A DNA stretch of 6,295 nt from Flectobacillus sp. Its GTDB lineage: Bacteria; Bacteroidota; Bacteroidia; Cytophagales; Spirosomataceae. The stretch is taken from contig JARXAV010000247.1 in assembly GCA_029865665.1 (NCBI GenBank), forward strand, positions 1-6,295, read 5' to 3'. The position numbers were made by a program, and so were the translations under genes. The notes below the pieces were generated by a model. It saw nothing but the letters and a program-made list of their open reading frames with translations, was not told the origin of the DNA and ran no database searches. This document shows, one piece after another, positions 1-6,295 of the stretch (position 1 is its first letter; each line of letters starts with the position of its first letter).

Positions 1-1716
1 AACCTTGAATTTACGAATAGCTATAAATTTAACCCTACTTATTCGTTTGGAGGAGTAACCAATGCGATTGCAACCTCTTCGAGAGCATCTAACAAGAGCT
101 TATATTGGTCATTGAACCAGACCTTACGTTATACTAAAAAAATCCAAGCACATGACTTTGCCATTATGTTAGGGCACGAAGCACAAGAAAGCAACTGGGA
201 AAGCCTTAGTGGTGCGGCTTCTGGATTTATCAGTAACAACATTTCGGAATTGTCTTTAGGAAATACGACTTCATCAAACAGTAGCAAGGGTTCTTTTGCG
301 ATGGAATCGTACTTTACTCGTTTGAACTACCAATTTAACGACAAGTATATTTTACAATTAGCGATGCGTGCCGATGCAAGTTCAACATTTGGAGCTAATA
401 ATCGTTGGGGATATTTCCCGTCCGTTTCAGGTGCTTGGAAAATCTCTAAAGAGAATTTTATGAAAGACATTACGTTCGTTGACGACTTAAAATTACGAGT
501 TGAATACGGTTTAACAGGTAACCAATCGGCTGGAGGAAATACAATCTATTCGGCATTAACACCAATCTCAACACAGTGGGGCAAAGGTTATTTAACAGGA
601 AACATTGCTAACCCTGATTTCCAATGGGAAAGTACAAAAACCTTAAACTTTGGTTTTGACTTCCATGCTTTGAAGAACCGTTTAGAAGTAATTTTTGACA
701 TTTATAGCAAAAACACAGATAACCTAATCCTTCAAATGCCTTTGCCGTCATACATGGGAACAGCTACGGTAAGTTCTCCATTTGTAAACATCGGTGCAAT
801 GGAAAACAAGGGTTTTGGTATTAGTGTAAATACCGTGAACGTAGAAGGTAAATTCAGATGGAAATCGGGTGTAACGTTCTCGATGGATAGAAATAAATTG
901 ACAAAGCTTTATACAGAAAGCAGTATCGTTGACCGTTCGCCTTGGTTTATGAACAACTTCATTTCTCGTTCAGTAGTTGGACAACCACTTTGGCAGTTCT
1001 ACGCTTACTCGTATGACGGTGTCTTCCAAACATTAGACGAAGTGAAAAACAGCCCGATTCCTTCAACGAGCAAAGTAGATCAGTATCAAGGAACTTGGGT
1101 GGGTGACGTGAAATTTAAAGACATCAATGGCGATGGTGTGATTGACGAAAAAGATAGATCATTAGTTGGTAGTCCTTGGCCAGACTTCGTTTTTGGTATC
1201 AGCAACAACGTTAGCTACAAAAACTTCGACTTGTCAATTTTCATTCAAGGAACACAAGGAAATAGCATTTTCAACTATACTCGTTACAACAACGGAGCTC
1301 CAGGCAGAAGTGGCCCATTCCGTGGTGCATTACAAGAAACAGCCGATTTTGCTAAATTGAGTGCAGACGGAACAACCTTGTCGAATCCAGGAACAAACGT
1401 ACCTCGTGTAACAATAACGGATGCCAATGGTAACAACCGCCCTACTACACAGTACATTGAAGATGGTTCATACATCCGTGTGAAAAACATCACCTTGGCA
1501 TACAATGTACCAAACGCTTGGTTAAAAGCAACGCCAATCAAAGGATTACGTTTAACAGGTGGCGTTCAAAATGCCTTGACCTTCACGAAATACTCAGGAT
1601 ATGACCCAGAAGTAGGTACGTTCAAAGACCAAAACGGATACAACATGGTAGGTATCGACTACGGACGTTATCCTTCAACCAGAATGTACACATTCAGTTT
1701 ATCGGCTGATTTCTAA
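1..1716 (+). CDS. SusC/RagA-family TonB-dependent outer-membrane transporter, C-terminal part (5' end outside window)
   Basis: The reading frame is open from base 1 and ends at TAA 1714-1716, giving 571 visible residues; a TTG at 112 is internal, because coding sequence continues upstream of it in the same frame. Family members are usually about 1000 residues, so the plug and first barrel strands lie upstream. What is visible is the C-terminal beta-barrel: alternating aromatic and polar strands, the family motif NIGAMENKGFG (MENKGFG from about residue 267), the Asp-rich loop DINGDGVIDEKD (nt 1120-1155), the segment GSPWPDFVFGISNNVSYKNFD after it, the GYDPEVG motif near residue 533, and the ending YPSTRMYTFSLSADF with a terminal Phe, the usual signal for barrel insertion. 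The protein imports oligosaccharides across the outer membrane using TonB/ExbBD energy, in complex with the SusD lipoprotein encoded 55 bases downstream. The glycan cannot be told from this part. No frameshift or internal stop is seen. Confidence 0.96.
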   Translation, partial: NLEFTNSYKFNPTYSFGGVTNAIATSSRASNKSLYWSLNQTLRYTKKIQAHDFAIMLGHEAQESNWESLSGAASGFISNNISELSLGNTTSSNSSKGSFAMESYFTRLNYQFNDKYILQLAMRADASSTFGANNRWGYFPSVSGAWKISKENFMKDITFVDDLKLRVEYGLTGNQSAGGNTIYSALTPISTQWGKGYLTGNIANPDFQWESTKTLNFGFDFHALKNRLEVIFDIYSKNTDNLILQMPLPSYMGTATVSSPFVNIGAMENKGFGISVNTVNVEGKFRWKSGVTFSMDRNKLTKLYTESSIVDRSPWFMNNFISRSVVGQPLWQFYAYSYDGVFQTLDEVKNSPIPSTSKVDQYQGTWVGDVKFKDINGDGVIDEKDRSLVGSPWPDFVFGISNNVSYKNFDLSIFIQGTQGNSIFNYTRYNNGAPGRSGPFRGALQETADFAKLSADGTTLSNPGTNVPRVTITDANGNNRPTTQYIEDGSYIRVKNITLAYNVPNAWLKATPIKGLRLTGGVQNALTFTKYSGYDPEVGTFKDQNGYNMVGIDYGRYPSTRMYTFSLSADF

Positions 1717-1771
1717 TCAACGTTTAATTTTAGGTTAAAGCGATTCTTTTAAACGCATTATTTATATTCTA

Positions 1772-3391
1772 ATGAAGAAGACAACAACTTTTTATACATA
1801 TATTTTATTCGTAATGACCTTAATCGGCTTTACGAGTTGTAAAGAGGACTTTTTGGAAAGACCCCCTCAAGATGCCTTAACAGACGGAACGTTCTTCAAT
1901 ACGGGCGATGAACTTTTGTTAGCTACCGCACCACTTTATAACAAAGTATGGTTCGATTATAACGATAAGGCATCTTTTGGTATTGGTGACGCTCGTGGCG
2001 GTAACATGATTTCAAATGATTATGATCCTTTCTATAAATTCGCAGTACCTGCAAGTAACAACCAAGTAATTGAAGCATGGAAGTCATTTTACTCGGTAAT
2101 TGCTCAGAGTAACATGGTAATTTATAACGTAAATAACCGTGCTGCCGCTTCGGTTCCTGCGTTGTACAAAAAACATGCTATCGGCGAAGCTCGTTTTATG
2201 CGTGGTTTGGCGTATGCTTACTTAGTACGTAACTGGGGTGCTGTGCCAATTATCGACAATAACGTTAAGCAATTAACCGATACGTCTATTGCTCGTAATA
2301 CGGTAAGTTCTGTTTGGGAATTTGTTATCCGTGACCTTCGCTATGCAGCTCAAAACTTGCCTGCGACATCACTTCAAACAGGACGTATCAATAAGTACTC
2401 GGCAGAAGGTATGTTGGCAAAAATGTACTTGACTCGTGCTGGTGTAAAAGCGGTGGGTGGTATTCGTGACAAAACGGATTTGGATAGTGCGAAATACTAT
2501 GCGAAAGACGTAATCTTGAATGGCCCTTTCAAAATGATGGCGAACTATGCTGATTTGTTCAAATTAGAAAATAAGAATAACGACGAAGCTCTTTTTGCTC
2601 TTCGTTGGACTTTGATGAAGTCGGATTTCTCTGATTTTGGGGTACAAAATACCTTCCAAGCATACATGGCTGCTGATACCAAAATCACAGGCTCATGGGA
2701 TGGCTGGGGTGGAGCTCACGGAGCATCAGCCGATTACTTAAAATCCGTTGACCCTGCGGATTCAATTCGCCGTAAAGCTACGTTTATGATGTATAATGAT
2801 CGTTATGCTGAATTGGTAAAAAATGAAGGTGGTTATACGTTCACGAGTACAAACATTGCTAACGTGAAAAAATACGTTATCGGTAGCCCTACTGACAACG
2901 GCGAAGGTAGCCCAATGAATACAGCGATGTGTACTTACATGATGCGTTTACCTGAATTATACTTGATTTATGCGGAAGCAATTCTAGGCGATAATACTTC
3001 TACTAGCGATGCAGAAGCCTTGAAATATTTCAATGCAGTTCGTACTCGTGCTAAAATGCCAACAAAAACGTCTATCACTTTTGACGATATTTTCAAAGAA
3101 AAGCGTGTGGAATGTGCCATGGAAGGTAACTATTGGTATGAATTGGTTCGTCTTTATTACTTCAATCCAACGAAAGCTAAAGCAATCATCAGTGCTCAAG
3201 ACAAAGGTTCTTACTCGATAGCTATCGAAGCAGGAACAGGAACAAGTGCATCGAACCCTCGTAAGTTTAAGATTACCTATAGTAACCAAACTTACAAAGT
3301 GGACGATTCTACGTTCTGGATTCCATACCCAGAATCAGAAATGGCAAAAGCTCCAAACTTGAGAAAAACACCAGTGGATTACAAATTCTAA
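1772..3391 (+). CDS. SusD/RagB-family nutrient-binding outer-membrane lipoprotein
   Basis: A complete 539-residue protein, normal length for SusD. The ATG at 1772 is followed directly by a lipoprotein signal peptide: KK at the N-terminus, a hydrophobic stretch at about residues 7-20, and lipobox GFTSC with Cys23 as the lipidated residue. The next residues, KED, resemble the Bacteroidota surface-export signal K(D/E)2, so the protein probably faces outward. Family landmarks in order are FLERPPQDALTD after the Cys, the TPR-like helix EARFMRGLAYAYLVRNWGAVP (139-159), GRINKYSAEGMLAKMYLTRA (204-223), MRLPELYLIYAEA (391-403), ALKYFNAVRTRAKMP (416-430), EKRVECAMEGNYWYELVRL (443-461) and the C-terminal IPYPESEMAKAPNLRKTP. 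Such proteins bind glycan and cap the partner SusC barrel, here the gene 55 bases upstream, almost certainly cotranscribed. The AT-rich spacer has no clear Shine-Dalgarno and no convincing promoter; a 7-base inverted repeat there (CGTTTAA, 1721-1727 and 1749-1755) is weak. The bound sugar cannot be predicted. Confidence 0.97.
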   Translation: MKKTTTFYTYILFVMTLIGFTSCKEDFLERPPQDALTDGTFFNTGDELLLATAPLYNKVWFDYNDKASFGIGDARGGNMISNDYDPFYKFAVPASNNQVIEAWKSFYSVIAQSNMVIYNVNNRAAASVPALYKKHAIGEARFMRGLAYAYLVRNWGAVPIIDNNVKQLTDTSIARNTVSSVWEFVIRDLRYAAQNLPATSLQTGRINKYSAEGMLAKMYLTRAGVKAVGGIRDKTDLDSAKYYAKDVILNGPFKMMANYADLFKLENKNNDEALFALRWTLMKSDFSDFGVQNTFQAYMAADTKITGSWDGWGGAHGASADYLKSVDPADSIRRKATFMMYNDRYAELVKNEGGYTFTSTNIANVKKYVIGSPTDNGEGSPMNTAMCTYMMRLPELYLIYAEAILGDNTSTSDAEALKYFNAVRTRAKMPTKTSITFDDIFKEKRVECAMEGNYWYELVRLYYFNPTKAKAIISAQDKGSYSIAIEAGTGTSASNPRKFKITYSNQTYKVDDSTFWIPYPESEMAKAPNLRKTPVDYKF

Positions 3392-3691
3392 TATATCCTG
3401 AGGTTGAGTAAAAAGTTTATAAGTGACTATCTCTTGGGTTAAAGCTAAAAGCAGACGTTTTATTTAGCTAAACCTATAAGGCTTTAGTTAAATAGTCTGA
3501 CTATAAGGTTATTACAAACTAAACCTTATAGGTTTTTCCACCAAGTTATTTTGTCCCACTACTTACTATTTCTTATAATACGGTTTAGTAGAATACGATT
3601 GGGAACAAAATGCTTTAAACTGACAACTACTTAAACTTTTTACACAACCTCATCTTTTCAAAGAGACTTGTATCATAACATTCAAACAATC
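3392..3691 (+). other. 300-base non-coding gap between susD and the SGBP gene
   Basis: This stretch has no plausible protein-coding frame and no recognisable RNA gene. Its main structure is the hairpin at 3470-3535 with a T-run after it, listed separately. A 10-base palindrome, TTTAGCTAAA (3463-3472), overlaps the foot of that hairpin. I searched for a Bacteroidota promoter (TTTG, about 20 bases, TAnnTTTG) and found only poor matches: TTTG at 3550-3553 has no good partner. It is therefore not clear whether the SGBP gene has its own promoter or is reached by read-through from susCD. The 156 bases after the hairpin would then be either a long leader or part of a read-through transcript. Confidence 0.7.
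3470..3537 (+). terminator. Long AT-rich hairpin with T-run after susD (terminator or attenuator)
   Basis: AAACCTATAAGG (3470-3481) is perfectly complementary in reverse to CCTTATAGGTTT (3524-3535), and TTTAGTT (3483-3489) pairs with AACTAAA (3517-3523), so a 19-pair stem forms with a single unpaired C at 3482. The loop is 27 bases and itself contains the small inverted repeat ATAGTC-T-GACTAT (3492-3504). The stem ends in GGTTTTTCC, which supplies a T-run at 3533-3537. It begins 78 bases after the susD stop. Intrinsic termination after susCD, full or partial, is the simplest reading. The stem is AT-rich, so efficiency is uncertain. A second pairing of the same 3' arm is described in the findings. 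Confidence 0.6.
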
Positions 3692-4900
3692 ATGAATAAA
3701 ACTCATATTAAAGCTCGCTATATAGCCCTCACATTAAGCAGCTTGGCACTAGTCATTTCTTTGTTTATGGCATCGTGCAGTAAAGAAGAAGTAGTAGGAA
3801 TGCCTGTCATTAAGAGTGTTCGCTTAACAGACCCTGCTACGGCTGGACAATCGTTGACTAGCACAACCTTAGGAAAAGGCTTGGTTATTGAAGGGACTAA
3901 TTTAGGAACAACCAAACGAGTGTATCTAAACGATTTTGAATATGTGATTAACCCTGTATATGCAACGGATAATAACATCGTTTTGGTAATTGACGACAAA
4001 ACTCCAACTGTAGCCACTGACCCAAAAGTTACCAACAAAATCAGAGTGGTGACCGCTGGAGGTGAAGCTAGTTATGATTTCACCATCTTACCTCCTACTC
4101 CAATTATCGACAGTTTGAGTAATGAATTTGCCAACGTAGGAGACAAAATCACCCTATACGGTAGCTACTTCTTCTTTATCGACAAAGTGGTATTCCCTGG
4201 AAATGTCGCTGCAACTAGCGTTGTGCCTGCAACAGATGGCAAAACTTGTGTAGTCACTGTACCTGCTGGAGCAACTACTGCTGGTAATCTAAGCATGACT
4301 ACCAAAAGTGGAACATCGGCAAACACGGCTTACACGTCGTTCCGTGATGCTTCGGGTGTATTCTTAGATTTTGATAAGAAAAATACCTTAGCTCCTTGGG
4401 GACCAATGCCTATCGTAGCGAACGCCTCTAAAAACTCGGCTATCAGCAACCTAACTGGCGACTACTTATGGTGGAATCAGCAAGGTGTTGTGGCAGGTTC
4501 TGGATGGGAGTCAAATTTGGCAACACCAATCGCTGGCAATGCAAGTAACTGGCCTGCTATCGCAGACAATACGCCTTTAACAGACTTAGAACTTCGTTTT
4601 GAGTTGAACGTAAATGGCGTTTGGAAATCAGGACAAGTTGAAATCAATATGGGAGCTTGGGCTTTAGGAAAATATTACTGGAGTCCTTGGACTGCAAAAG
4701 CAGATAAACAAATCAACACGAATGGCTGGACGACCTTCCGTATTCCGTTGATTAATACGCCTTTTAAAACAGCAACTTATGCTGATATTAAAGGCAAAGA
4801 AATAGACTTATTCTTCCAAAATACAAGTCCTGAAAAAGGCGGTGTGAAAGTGGACGTAAACTGGGGCTGGGATAATTTCCGTATCGTGAAGATTAAGTAA
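3692..4900 (+). CDS. IPT/TIG-domain surface glycan-binding lipoprotein (SGBP, SusE/F position)
   Basis: A 402-residue protein. I chose the ATG at 3692 over an in-frame TTG at 3668 because the ATG gives a standard signal peptide: basic start, hydrophobic residues about 11-26, lipobox FMASC with Cys29. The following SKEE fits a surface-export signal, so an outward-facing outer-membrane lipoprotein is likely. After it come two immunoglobulin-like IPT/TIG repeats, at about 37-133 (PVIKSVRLTDPATAG, then LVIEGTNLG) and about 137-217 (PIIDSLSNEFANVGD, then ITLYGSYF). A C-terminal domain of about 180 residues starts at FLDFDKKN and ends DNFRIVKI; its layout resembles the xyloglucan-binding domain of SGBP-B proteins, but this is recognition by eye. 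All 12 tryptophans (W236 to W393) lie in that domain, as expected for a sugar-binding platform. Its role would be to hold polysaccharide at the cell surface for the SusCD pair upstream. It is separated from susD by 300 bases and from GH2 by 256 bases. No enzymatic motif is seen; ligand unknown. Confidence 0.9.
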   Translation: MNKTHIKARYIALTLSSLALVISLFMASCSKEEVVGMPVIKSVRLTDPATAGQSLTSTTLGKGLVIEGTNLGTTKRVYLNDFEYVINPVYATDNNIVLVIDDKTPTVATDPKVTNKIRVVTAGGEASYDFTILPPTPIIDSLSNEFANVGDKITLYGSYFFFIDKVVFPGNVAATSVVPATDGKTCVVTVPAGATTAGNLSMTTKSGTSANTAYTSFRDASGVFLDFDKKNTLAPWGPMPIVANASKNSAISNLTGDYLWWNQQGVVAGSGWESNLATPIAGNASNWPAIADNTPLTDLELRFELNVNGVWKSGQVEINMGAWALGKYYWSPWTAKADKQINTNGWTTFRIPLINTPFKTATYADIKGKEIDLFFQNTSPEKGGVKVDVNWGWDNFRIVKIK

Positions 4901-4909
4901 GACATACCC

Positions 4910-4953
4910 ACAAGGGAAAACACCTAGTTTGAAAACTCAGGGTTTTCCCTTGT
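4910..4953 (+). terminator. Strong hairpin 9 bases after the SGBP stop codon
   Basis: ACAAGGGAAAAC (4910-4921) and GTTTTCCCTTGT (4942-4953) form a perfect 12-pair stem. It continues inward with CCT (4923-4925) on AGG (4939-4941) and AGTT (4926-4929) on AACT (4934-4937), leaving single unpaired bases at 4922 and 4938 and a four-base TGAA loop. The total is 19 pairs. No T-run follows (AATAATC comes next), so it is not a textbook intrinsic terminator, although TTTTCCCTTGT lies within the 3' arm. It may end or partly end the transcript, or protect its 3' end from nucleases. Confidence 0.6.
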
Positions 4954-4994
4954 AATAATCTCCGTAAATAGTATGAAATTTGTGCTATTGAAAT

Positions 4995-5033
4995 ATTTAC
5001 TATAATTTATTATAGCTAAATTTTTTGTTTTTT
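4995..5033 (+). terminator. AT-only-type hairpin followed by T6-G-T6
   Basis: ATTTACTATAA (4995-5005) pairs with TTATAG (5010-5015) and, past an unpaired C at 5016, TAAAT (5017-5021), around the loop TTTA. This gives 11 pairs, only one of them G-C. TTTTTT-G-TTTTTT (5021-5033) follows. Position and T-run suit a terminator but the stem is weak, and the sequence could equally be AT-rich promoter-region DNA for the GH2 gene. I give it low confidence. Confidence 0.3.
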
Positions 5034-5042
5034 GAGTGTTAT

Positions 5043-5080
5043 AGAAAATCCTCTATCTATTTTATGGAGAGGATTTTCTT
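5043..5080 (+). terminator. Perfect 12-pair hairpin upstream of GH2
   Basis: AGAAAATCCTCT (5043-5054) and AGAGGATTTTCT (5068-5079) are perfect reverse complements around a 13-base loop. The A-rich 5' arm and T-rich 3' arm (GATTTTCTTGTT) are typical of terminators that can act in both directions. It sits 77 bases before the GH2 start, so it is either the end of the SGBP transcript or a leader structure in a GH2 transcript. The sequence does not decide between them. Confidence 0.5.
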
Positions 5081-5156
5081 GTTAATGCCAGATAAGATTT
5101 TGTGTTTTTATCTCGAACTAGGAGAAAAAACATAAACCATACTCAAGTTTTCAATT

Positions 5157-6295
5157 ATGAACAAATTCATTTTTACGGTAATCGTACAACTTTGTCTGTT
5201 TGCTTCGCTCCTTACTTCGGCTCAGGAACGTCAAGAAATTAGCTTCAATAAAGAATGGCGTTTTTTCTTGGGCGATACTCCTCAAGCAAAAGATAATTCA
5301 TTTAACGATACTTCTTGGAGAACGCTCAACCTCCCTCACGATTGGAGCATCGAAGGGCAGTTTAGCGATAAGCACCCAGCCACAGCAGGCGGTGGGGCTT
5401 TACCTGGCGGAATTGGCTGGTATCGTAAAACGTTTTCGCTTCCTGCAACAGCGAAAAATAAACAGGTAGAAATTCGTTTCGATGGGATTTACCGCCTTTC
5501 GGAAGTATGGATTAATGGACATTACCTCGGAAAAAGACCTTTTGGTTACATCGGCATTCATTACGACTTAACGCCTTTCTTAAACATAGGCGGACAAAAT
5601 ACCCTTGCTGTTCGGGTGGACAATAGTCAACAACCAAACTCTCGTTGGTATTCGGGCTCGGGGATTTACCGCAATGTGTGGTTAACCATTACGAATCCAG
5701 TGGCTATCGACCCGCAAGAAAGTGTTATCACAACGCCTTTAATTACCCAAAAATTCGCACAAGTTCATGTAAACACGGTCATTAACAACAAGACGAAAGG
5801 CAGTCAAGAAGTAGCCATTCGTACCGTTGTGTATGATGTTACAGGAAAAACAGTCGCTCAAACTAGCTCTACAACAGCGATAGCTGCTCAACAAGCAAGC
5901 ACTATTCAGCAAGACATTCAGGTTTCAAATCCAGTCCTTTGGAGTGATTCCAACCCTTATTTATACAAAACGATTCGCACGATTTCCCTTCACGGTAAAA
6001 TCATTGATAGCTATGCAAGCAATTTGGGTATTCGCTATTTCAATTTTGACAGAGCAAAAGGATTTTCGTTAAATGGAAAATCCATGAAAATAAGAGGCGT
6101 TTGTAATCACCACGATTTAGGTTGTTTGGGCAGTGCTTTCAACGTGAGAGCAGCCGAGCGTCAATTACAAATTTTAAAAGCAATGGGGTGTAACGGTATC
6201 CGTACTTCGCACAATCCCCCTGCTCCAGAACTTTTGGATTTATGCGATAAAATGGGCTTTCTGGTGATGGACGAAGCCTTTGATATGTGGAAAGA
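5157..6295 (+). CDS. Secreted glycoside hydrolase family 2 enzyme, probable beta-galactosidase, N-terminal part (3' end outside window)
   Basis: The frame is open from ATG 5157 to the window edge, giving 379 codons plus two bases. An in-frame TAA at 5133-5135 makes this ATG the first usable start. Residues 1-22 form a type I signal peptide (MNKFIFTVIV start, cleavage expected after TSA before QE) with no lipobox, so a periplasmic location is likely. The sugar-binding beta-sandwich follows at about 27-180, with LPHDWSIEG (59-67), GGIGWYRKTF, WINGHYLGKRPFGY and SRWYSGSGIYRNVWL (162-176). An immunoglobulin-like domain spans about 184-293. The TIM barrel begins near 300 with GVCNHHDLG (314-322), GCNGIRTSHNPP (344-355) and MDEAFDMW (371-378). 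His352 in TSHNPP corresponds to the conserved active-site His of LacZ-type enzymes, by eye. The acid/base and nucleophile glutamates lie beyond the edge, as does any C-terminal extension. These motifs favour beta-galactosidase over beta-glucuronidase or beta-mannosidase, but GH2 specificity is not certain from half a protein. Placement after SusCD and SGBP implies it trims imported oligosaccharides. Confidence 0.93.
   Translation, partial: MNKFIFTVIVQLCLFASLLTSAQERQEISFNKEWRFFLGDTPQAKDNSFNDTSWRTLNLPHDWSIEGQFSDKHPATAGGGALPGGIGWYRKTFSLPATAKNKQVEIRFDGIYRLSEVWINGHYLGKRPFGYIGIHYDLTPFLNIGGQNTLAVRVDNSQQPNSRWYSGSGIYRNVWLTITNPVAIDPQESVITTPLITQKFAQVHVNTVINNKTKGSQEVAIRTVVYDVTGKTVAQTSSTTAIAAQQASTIQQDIQVSNPVLWSDSNPYLYKTIRTISLHGKIIDSYASNLGIRYFNFDRAKGFSLNGKSMKIRGVCNHHDLGCLGSAFNVRAAERQLQILKAMGCNGIRTSHNPPAPELLDLCDKMGFLVMDEAFDMWK

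Noticed and set aside
1166..1541. Overlapping open frames inside susC on both strands (1166-1360 +, 1284-1541 -)
   Set aside because: They lie wholly inside the clear SusC coding frame, resemble no family, and have no leader or signal of their own.
1721..1755. Inverted repeat CGTTTAA / TTAAACG between susC and susD
   Set aside because: Seven pairs around a 21-base loop in AT-rich DNA is easily a chance match, and these two genes are normally cotranscribed.
2984..3289. Open frames inside susD (2984-3289 -, 3033-3221 +)
   Set aside because: They overlap the strongly conserved C-terminal SusD motifs in the true frame, so they are by-products of its codons.
3668..3691. Upstream TTG start for the SGBP, adding eight residues
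   Set aside because: The ATG at 3692 gives a normal lipoprotein signal peptide; the extra residues only lengthen the polar N-terminus.
3718..4038. Minus-strand open frame of 106 codons inside the SGBP gene
   Set aside because: It is antisense to the signal peptide and first IPT/TIG repeat, with no recognisable protein features.
4979..5010. Possible GH2 promoter: TTTG at 4979-4982, 20 bases, then TAATTTAT at 5003-5010
   Set aside because: Spacing fits the Bacteroidota -33/-7 pattern, but the -7 box matches TAnnTTTG at only four of six fixed positions in very AT-rich DNA, so chance is likely.
5120..5124. AGGAG as a ribosome binding site for GH2
   Set aside because: It lies 32 bases before the ATG, too far to act, and an in-frame TAA at 5133 rules out an earlier start near it.
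5200..5469. Plus-strand 89-codon open frame near the start of GH2
   Set aside because: It is in a different frame from GH2, whose signal peptide and sugar-binding domain are encoded across the same bases.

Overview
This window looks like part of a polysaccharide utilisation locus (PUL) from the phylum Bacteroidota. The evidence is the order of products on the + strand: the C-terminal part of a SusC/RagA-family TonB-dependent outer-membrane transporter, a SusD/RagB-family glycan-binding lipoprotein, an IPT/TIG-domain surface glycan-binding lipoprotein (SGBP), and the N-terminal part of a secreted glycoside hydrolase family 2 (GH2) enzyme of beta-galactosidase type. AT-rich leaders without a clear Shine-Dalgarno, and lipoboxes followed by Lys and two acidic residues, also fit Bacteroidota. 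By eye the style suggests an environmental Cytophagales-like lineage rather than a gut Bacteroides, but I cannot prove that from this sequence.

Layout: 1-1716 is SusC, open at the left edge. 1717-1771 is a short spacer. 1772-3391 is SusD. 3392-3691 is a 300-base gap with a long AT-rich hairpin ending in a T-run. 3692-4900 is the SGBP. 4901-5156 is a 256-base gap with three separate hairpins. 5157-6295 is the GH2 gene, open at the right edge. All genes are on the + strand. No tRNA, rRNA, mobile element, CRISPR array or phage gene was seen.

How the genes work together (known for the families, inferred here): the SGBP and the SusD lipoprotein capture a glycan at the cell surface, SusD acts as the lid of the SusC barrel, SusC imports oligosaccharides using TonB energy, and the GH2 enzyme, exported by an ordinary signal peptide and so probably periplasmic, removes a terminal sugar, most likely beta-linked galactose. 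The substrate cannot be fixed because the catalytic glutamates of GH2, any sensor/regulator and the rest of the PUL are outside the window.

The window holds no clearly new system. The parts worth a second look are the non-coding gaps: a hairpin with two mutually exclusive pairings between susD and the SGBP gene, and the cluster of hairpins before GH2. These could set different expression levels along the locus. The C-terminal domain of the SGBP, which carries all 12 of that protein's tryptophans, is the other point of interest.
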